Shown piece after piece: positions 48,401 through 57,400 of a DNA stretch of 62,000 nucleotides. The stretch is taken from NCBI RefSeq assembly GCF_001949145.1, contig NW_019091640.1, forward strand, positions 8,199-70,198. The letters are read 5' to 3'. The DNA comes from Acanthaster planci. Taxonomy: Eukaryota; Echinodermata; Asteroidea; Valvatida; Acanthasteridae. The first letter of the stretch is position 1. Each line of letters opens with the position of its first letter. The notes under the pieces were generated by a model. That model saw only the letters and a program-made list of their open reading frames with translations, ran no database searches and was not told the DNA's origin. A program made the position numbers and the translations under genes.

Positions 48401-51400
48401 AACAACACTCAGATAAATGATTACATTGCACCTGTGATTTGCAATCTGTGATCTAACTTCAGCCACACAAAAGATTCCCACACAGATTACAACAACTTAC
48501 GGGCAAGAGATCCAGCATCCCAGTCCTGAGGAATTCATTGCGTAGGTGTAACCTGAAGTCAAGCTCTTCGGGTTCATGTGGCGTGATAATGACTGCATTC
48601 ACTAACTGCATGCACACCGCCTGCATATAAATGGAGGGGAGAAATATTAGCATCTGGATAAGAGGTTGAACCAAACAAAACGAAACCAAACAAGAAGCCA
48701 AAGTGTTTCATCTCTCTACATTATGTAGCATTCAAAAATGACACTAATTGAAACATTGGCATTTTTAATACTCATTGAAACCACACACACAGAGTAACGC
48801 TTCCGAAAAACTCACACAGGACAAGGCACTGCAACGAGCCGGTTAGGTTTTTTAAAATGGCAAGTTCCTTCAAGAACACAGCACCCATGCATGAGTCGGC
48901 ATACGGCTGCACTAATAGGACAGACTATTGCATGCGCGCTGCTGTTGCTGAATAGCCACGGAATACCATGGATGCACCATAACCCTCTCCACCGGACTAA
49001 ACACAGGCAAAGAGGACTGATAAGAACAGAGGGCTGTCTACCACGGACAGGAAAAAGTCTTTTGCTCCCTCTGCATCCCCATCCTCGATGGTAAAGCACA
49101 TACAGTGCGACTGAGTCGCCAAAACCAATTACATACATACTCAGCTGTGGATCAGCTGGGTAGTTACGGCAGAAATCAAACAGCTAAGAGAATTAAATAC
49201 GCGCGACTCACAAGAGTGCGCCACCAAGAGTTTGCAACGCGTTGGCCAATCATAACGCGCCAAATTTGTCGACCCTTTCCAAATGCGCACCGAGTCGACA
49301 AATTTCGCACATTGTGATTGGCCAACGCTTTGCAAACTCTTGGTGGCGCACTATTGTGAAACGGCCCTATTGAATAGCTCTGTCTGTAGACTGACTGACA
49401 GTCAAAAACTCTCAAAACGCCATTGTTTCCCAAGATAGGACAGCAGCCACTGAATTTCAATATCTAACATGTGGCAGCTTTATATAAATCAATTAACTCT
49501 CCATCCTCACCACATTTATGGAGGCGTGGTACTCAACCCAATTGCAATAAACAACCTGGACGCACTCCACCCGCAGCTCCTGAAGACACTGTAAATTCTC
49601 ATCCCAAAAAGCCATCTCTCTGAGGCTTCAGGCCCGGCTCAATTGACAAGCGACCCCGAAGTGTCCCTCACAGGCAGCTAGGGTTAAGGCAACTGTCATT
49701 TGTGACTGAACACTCCAAAGTGAGTGACTACATTATGACGCACCGACGAAACAACACCACACATCAGCAGTTTTTAGGGAAGGGCAAGGCTACTGTCCCT
49801 TCCTTCAGGTTCATCAACAGGTTAGCTGTCTGTCCTAAAGACGTGCCAACATGGCTGCGACAGCCATTTGAAGACAGGCTATTGCTTTGCATTTCATTTG
49901 TCAGTCAGTGCATGCACAGACAGTCAATTTCTCCTGCAGAGGGGACCTTTCAACGTGGATAGTTTACTAACATCCAAGCTTCATGCTTAACTGTGGTAGA
50001 TGTGCGTGTCCTACTATGCGCCAGTGGCAGGTGCCAGGTTGCACTGCATGGTGTCTATGTTGGTTTAGTCAAAGTTGGTGCATTGTGATTAAAAAAGAGG
50101 TACGTGACCAAAACACATTAGAATTTTTATGATAACCACAGACCACTCAAGACACTTTAAATAACAGTATTGGAAGCCCCCTTCCCCACAAAGTGCTGAG
50201 CCATGCCACCAAAAATATCCTGGACAAATAAACCATCTGCCTTGGCAGATGTCATGTCCATGTTTCACTGTTTGTAGCCCCAGAACCCGGAAGCCATTCA
50301 TTCATGTGTGCAAGACATCTCACAGGTTTACCAAGCAGCTGTCAATGTCCAATCAGGTGTTCCAATCTGTTATCAGCACCTCTCCCACAACCCAGACAGC
50401 TGTAGATGACTAACCCTGATTGGTGGGTGTGAGTCACATGAGGGGTGGAGGTAGAAATGTCCATCTCGATTTAAATGCACATATAGCGAAGAAATGAAGC
50501 AAAAGACCTTGAGATTAAAGGGTACCAAGCATGCTGTTCAGTATTTTACTGTAGAAGACTTTCAACCCAACTACTACATGAATTGTGAAGCATCTGTTGG
50601 CAAACGCAATCCTTCTTGAGCAGAAGTACCCCCTCATAGATTGAAAAGAGCCACATTGGTGGGGAGCATTAATTTTGTTGGTAGCGACACAACCTCAACA
50701 TGTGCATTTTGTAGTCAGTTGTAAACCAGCAAAGTCCAATTCCCACCAAAGGGGCCTCTTTTGCTAGGCAATCTTCACCCTCTCTTGGTCCTGTTCAGGG
50801 CACATAGATGCATGGAGTGACACCTCAAATTGCCTCAGTGACAGCCTCAAACTATCAATAAAAATGTTTCTGCCATCTTCACAAGATTCCATCTTAGAAA
50901 ATCAACATTCAGTAGTTAGCCATGTGTTGAAACTTAATTTGAATCCCAGGCATCGATCTTTTTCATGGCACTTTGCAAATAAACATGAATTCCCCAGACT
51001 AGCTGGTAACTACTGCTATGTCTTCATGCGAGGCAGATCCTACGCCATTAAGACCAGCTGCAGGGGGGATGGTTGTGTGATAAAATTGCTCCTGGGTACC
51101 TCCCGACTACTATAGCTATGTAAGAACTTTCCCTGATGCATGTGATACAGTTATAGTGCACCACGCCCAGAGAATTCAAAGTTATCAGACTTTGCTGCAT
51201 CTAATCAATTATCACAAATCAAAAATTGACCTTATACTATCACTTTTTTGAAGCCGTGAAACAGATGTACAGCAAATGCATATTAATTCTTCAAAATCAC
51301 AGACAGACAGACGCAGCACGAGGTTCCATACCTGTAGTGTAGGATTCTCCTCCTGCTTCAGAGCCTCAATGATGGGGGCAAATCTCGGCCGACTCCTGAA

Positions 51401-54400
51401 CTCAGCCACATCTGTGAGAGCGGCCAACACTTTCTCGTGCCTGATGAAAGAGCGGACAAAGCATACTGCCATTAAAGAGCAGCAGGCGAGTCCAGTTTGC
51501 TGCTTGTAGCATGACAAGTTGCTCTTGCTGCTCCACTAACCCTAAGCATATCTACTAGGTGCTGAACAGGGTTATCAGTCCGGTTCTTGTCCGCAGCCAG
51601 AAAATAAGGGCCAGAGAAGCCTTAATACACCTTGTGGACGCCTGATATTAGTCCAACATTTTGAATCTCAAATGTAAAAAGCCCGAAAGGAGGCTTCTGC
51701 CTGAAAACCAGCATCCCTGGTACGGTCAGCAACTCCGTCAAAGCTACCAGTGCACAGATCCTGAAAAAAGCTACTTTACACACAAACTGCACGTCATTGA
51801 TTACAATACTACCTGAGCTGGTATTCACGGAAGTAATCCTTACAGACCATCTTTAAGTCCAGATAGGAGGATGAAATTCTAATGTGTTATCAGAGTAGCA
51901 GGTCTCAAAAGGTCTTAGATTGATTGTGTAGGAAATCCCATAAGCGAGCACTTTAGGCAACTGGTGCTTAATATTTACACAACATGAGGGGAAAGTGGTT
52001 AGAGGAAGGGGTAAATTACGGTACTTGGTAGATTCCCAGGGGTGATGTGCCCATGGCAAGGGTGTATGTGTTTGTATTATGTCTTTCCCAAAATCCCTCA
52101 TGCTTATCGTTACGGCTGAATCACCCCCCTCTCCCTGGGCTTTGAAACTGCCCAAAGCCTATGGGCCTCACGCAGGGAAAGACCATACCATTCAGGTTGA
52201 AGGGGCAGGAGGAGGGGGTACTGACAGCAAACAGTCAACGCCCAAGACACAATGGGTTAATGTGGGAGGAAATGAAATGTTATCAATTTCTTCCTGGATA
52301 ATGAAAAACACAATAAACAATGCCAGAAAGAGGGGAATTCCGCAAGTGTTGAAATAGTTGAAAACTTGCGACAAACTCTTTTAACTGATCCAGCTTGATT
52401 TCAAGATATTTTGATTTACCGCTTTGTTTCAGGCAAAACATTCATAAAATTGCTTCAATCTGACTGATCACACTGCAACAAACAGTCAACGGGGAGACTT
52501 TATCCCCCAAAAAAACTTGCTTGACACCCCCATACCTACCACATGAAAGCAAAGCCAGCACCAAAATCCTATAGAAACAGGTTGAATCACTCCGACAAAT
52601 TCAACTTTCCTATAAACAGCAGGCCAACTTTGGACAGTACCAATGGTACATCAGTAATTTGGAGTCAGATTGGTTTTGGCGGGGCTGCTTCCTCAGCAAA
52701 CAGAATCTTAAGTGAGGACATTCACAAGCCTTCCAGACTTCCCACAGCTAGGGGAAGGGGGTTGTGCAGCGAAAACTTGAAGTCGCGACTTACCCGCCTG
52801 GGTACAAGCACACGGCGGCAAGCAGTCGCACCGTGTCCACCATGATTTGCTCGTGCCGGGGGTCCATTGTCCCTGCCACTGTGCTCAGGGCGCCCTCCTT
52901 GGAAAACACCATCTGGATGCCATACTTGTTGTTCATAAACGCCTTCAGACATTTGATGCACTCGTGTCTGATATCTACGCTCCGCTGGTCTTCCCTGGGT
53001 AAATAGAGGTTTTAAAAATTAACAGAAAATAAACTGATGTAACCATTACCAATAAAGATTTTGTTACGGCATTTTTCATCAACCTCGTCATCAAAACTTA
53101 ACCGCAAGCTAATTTGACAAAACTAAAGTTGATCAGGGAGAACTTTGGAGGGTTTTGGCTTGTTTTGTTTTTCATTCGCAAAACCTACAAACTAATATTT
53201 GATTTTTCTTTTAAATGTTTGAAAAGACCCTTTTGACTGTGCTGGAAAGCTAATCAACCCTTTTATTGCATTCTGATGACATTACGAGAGTTGAAGGGTA
53301 TGGGCTTTGTGCATAAGCTGCAAAGGACACCAGGATAACATATGGGCCCCACAACCTGCCAATCACAAAGGAGTTGCTCACTGACTTCATGTAACAGATA
53401 ACAGCAGAGCTGTACTGTTAGTGGAGTTATTATTAAATCATCAAAAGTGTATGCAATATCACTCAGTCTCTTGGGTAACATGACAAGATATTCAAATAAA
53501 ACATGGAACAGGCTATATTTTTATCCAGTGTTTTATTCGAGTCCGTTGCAAGTCCCTGCAAGTCCCTGTAAGTCCATCACAAGTCATTCAGTCTTAAGCC
53601 AATAAGCCACTTGTGAGTTAAATTTGAAGAAAATCTGGTACACTGTGTTATCTGATTGCACAGAAATATAATTTGAATTTCCAGGCTAAAGACACTTTGC
53701 TACACCTCATGATTCGGGGCAAGCTTTTGCAAGGGGTCTCTTATGTAACTAAGCAAAAGCTTGCCCTGAATCACGAAGTATAGCAACAGTGGTTTTAGTA
53801 TGGAGAATTCAAGTTGTAATGTTCACTCAGTGGACCAGATTTTATTCAAATTTAACTCGCAAATGGCTTACTCACAAGCTTTTCAAATGAGCCGTGACAA
53901 AGCATTCTTTGTCATTGTTCACCCTCATGCCTGAGACTGGCCTTGTGAAAGGACTTGTGACTGGCCTCGTGAAAGGACTTATGACTGGCCTTGAGAAAGG
54001 ACTTGTGACTGGCCTTGAGAAAGGACTTGTGACTGGCCTCGTGAAAGGACTTGTGACTGGCCTCGTGAAAGGACTTGTGACTGGCCTCGTGAAAGGACTT
54101 GTGACTGGCCTTGAGAAAGGACTTGTGACTGGCCTTGAGAAAGGACTTGTGACTGGCCTCGTGAAAGGACTTGTGACTGGGCTCGTGAAAGGACTTGTGA
54201 CTGGCCTCGTGAAAGGACTTGTGACTGGCCTCGTGAAAGGACTTGTGACTGGGCCCNNNNNNNNNNNNNNNNNNNNNNNNNNNNNNNNNNNNNNNNNNNN
54301 NNNNNNNNNNNNNNNNNNNNNNNNNNNNNNNNNNNNNNNNNNNNNNNNNNNNNNNNNNNNNNNNNNNNNNNNNNNNNNNNNNNNNNNNNNNNNNNNNNNN

Positions 54401-57400
54401 NNNNNNNNNNNNNNNNNNNNNNNNNNNNNNNNNNNNNNNNNNNNNNNNNNNNNNNNNNNNNNNNNNNNNNNGGACTTGTGACTGGACTTGTGAAAGGACT
54501 TGTGACTGGACTTGTGAAGGGACAACACTGTTTTATTACTGGTCATGTCTTGTTATTTAAGGCCTTGCTTGCACACATAATTTGATATGTCATTGATCTC
54601 CACTGTTCCACCAAAATCCATTATAGTTTCAGGCAGCTGACCTGTTGGTGAAATCATTGATGATCTTCAGTATCTCTCCCAGGCCACTGTCCCCAAACTG
54701 CTGGACCCAGCTGATGGTGTTACTGCCCAGGGACACCTTCAGGGAGCTGAGGGTGGAGAGGAGGCGCTCCGAGTCCCCCGACCCGCAGTGCTTCAACTCT
54801 AAGATGTAGTCGCCCGGTTTCTGCACCATTTTTCTATTCTGAGGGAGATCAAGAAATGAAAGGGAAAAAAAATCAGATTGCATTGTCTTTTTGTACACCT
54901 GTTGAGGGCACCTTTCTGCAATGTACATGCACATGGCCTCCTATAATGGGCCATGTCCATGTATATGTGCACTTAGTCCAGGTTGGACGTCGCCTACATT
55001 GCATTGCGACTAATGTCCAGGCATAAAAGTCCTCCTACAATGCGAAATTTTTTGAACGTTTTTTCTCACATTTTTACCTTGCAAAGACGGCTCAAATGTC
55101 CTTCACAAGTGCCTTGTATCCCGAATTCCATAAATGCTGTGTTGAAATTACTAAATACGCCCGCAGACAACATATTTTGTAGGAAATTTTGCGAAACTCC
55201 ACACTGTCCGTCACGATCTACTCTTATACCCTGGACGTTAGTTGTAGTGTAAATGAAGACAACGTCCAACCTCGGCTTATGTACACTGTACATGTAGTGG
55301 TAAAGGCTTAGCATGCCAGTTTAGATAATATATGCTACATGTGTATTAGACATATCATGTACATAATGTATATGTATGTACATGTACGCTGTAGTGAGAG
55401 TGAAACATCACATAAAACACATTATGCTTGCGGGTAGTTAGGTCATTGCATACAGATTTTTAACCCTGACCATGCAACAAACCCAACAAAACTCTACATG
55501 GAAATTATTTACACAGGACATTGTACAATAATCATGTTTTTTCAAAAAATTTGTTTACTGCTTTTCCAAAACTTACACGCAGGACACAGTCTGCCTTCCG
55601 ATTTTATTTGAAAAAAAACAAGTTTATATCAACTAAATATTACAAGCCCCTGAATGGCTGATCACATCCCAGCAAATTTGGCTGACATACTGTAGTTTTC
55701 AATGACTGACAACTACTGTATATTGTATCAACCAAAAAAGGTATACATTTTTGTTTTTACAGCATTTGTGTTTTCAACAGACCATGTGACTGTGACAATC
55801 CCTCAGTGCAATTCCATGTCCTGTACTATGCTGGATATGAAGGTGGCCAAATCCCACAAAATGACTCTTGGGGCCATTCTTTAAGTACAGAGCATGTTTG
55901 CCTTCATTTGCAGCAGGAGGAGCAAATTGAGTTCTTGACAAAATTTTTAAAGGGCCTTTAAATCAAAATTCAATATTTGGGCTCTGGTGTTTTGCATCTC
56001 ATTTTGTGACCTGTACATATGTAGTTTGGCTCAAATGTTGAGATTTCAGAGAGTATTACTGTGTTTCTACATGTACTAGACACGTATACATTCATTTGAC
56101 TACAGTCTGGCCATCAATGTCTACACTTGTTGCAGACACACATACATGCATTCAGACATGATGCAATATACACGAGTACATGTAAATATATCACCATGCT
56201 GAAGTGCCAGCGTTACAACGGTGTGTTTACAAATGCATTTATTAATGTAATGGGAGCAGATCCCTTTTCAAATTTAAGGAAGTGGCTTTCGAAATTGATA
56301 TCAAAACCATTTGAGTGAAAAACCCTTGCAGCAATGTGACACTAAGTAGGACAAAAAATGAAATATCCTGGACGGTGCTCCCTTTGTGCATGAGGCTCTT
56401 AGCACTGAAACTGATGGCAATCAACAGCCAAATTCCCTGAGGCTTTTTAGCAAATAGATGGAACATTCAGTGTTAAAATATTTTACAAGCATACATGTAT
56501 ATGTGACACATGACCGGAAATCCAAAATGTTAAACTCTCTCCAAAACTCGGAAGCCTTTCCCAATGACAACTACAGACTCTTCTCATTTTGCATACTATT
56601 TGTATGAGCAGCAAATCAGTTAAAGCCATTTTCCTGTTGGTTAGCGACAAGTGTTGCTTCAGAAATGCAATTTATAGAACCTTATTACAGATGAAAATGG
56701 GTTGTTCAAGCATTCAGAAGCAGTATTGTTCATTTGGTGTTTGATGGTACTCATAGGTGACTCAGTTATATTTTCAAATTCTGTGACACTTCCTTTTGCT
56801 TTTGTACTGACCAGACATGGTTTTCTGTAACCACCAGTAAGCCATAACTACAGTGTATGACCGTAATACGAAAAGGGGGTATGGCTCTACTCCATTGCTA
56901 CATTTAGCTAGAATGGACTTCCGCTACTGCATGTTCCTCTTTTTCCCTCCCTCTCCCTCAACCTTGACACCGACCAATCCTGGGCATTAACCCATGTGGC
57001 CACGTCTGATTGTTTCAACATCCAGGAAGAAATTGATCAAATATTTCATTTCCTTCTTTCCTGCAGCGACTGTCTGTGACGGGTGACCGTTGATGGCGGT
57101 TATCTCCTATCGAGGGGCAAATCACAATTAAAGCCAGATGGGTGCAAGAAGGCATGACTTTCTGGCAGAGGAACTACAATTCGAAAAACAGCTCTGGATA
57201 CAGGGTTTTTTCCAATATACTGCAATTCAAAAAGCAGAGTGGACTGGCCTGTTTTTAAAGTAGTAGAGATGTAAACATCAATTGTCAAAATGCCTGAACC
57301 ATTTCTTCCTTGAAGTCAATCCAGACAGGTACATGTAGCTTTGGTGGACATTCTGTCCAGCAATCTGCATGAGCACTGACAATAGCCGAGCATAGAACGT

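Noticed and set aside
53872-54546. Open frames of about 195-224 codons on both strands with G-L-V-K-G-L-V-T or R-P-V-T-S-P-F-T repeats
   Set aside because: They come from a 24-bp minisatellite with a gap of Ns, lie inside a formin intron, and are open on both strands purely because of the unit.
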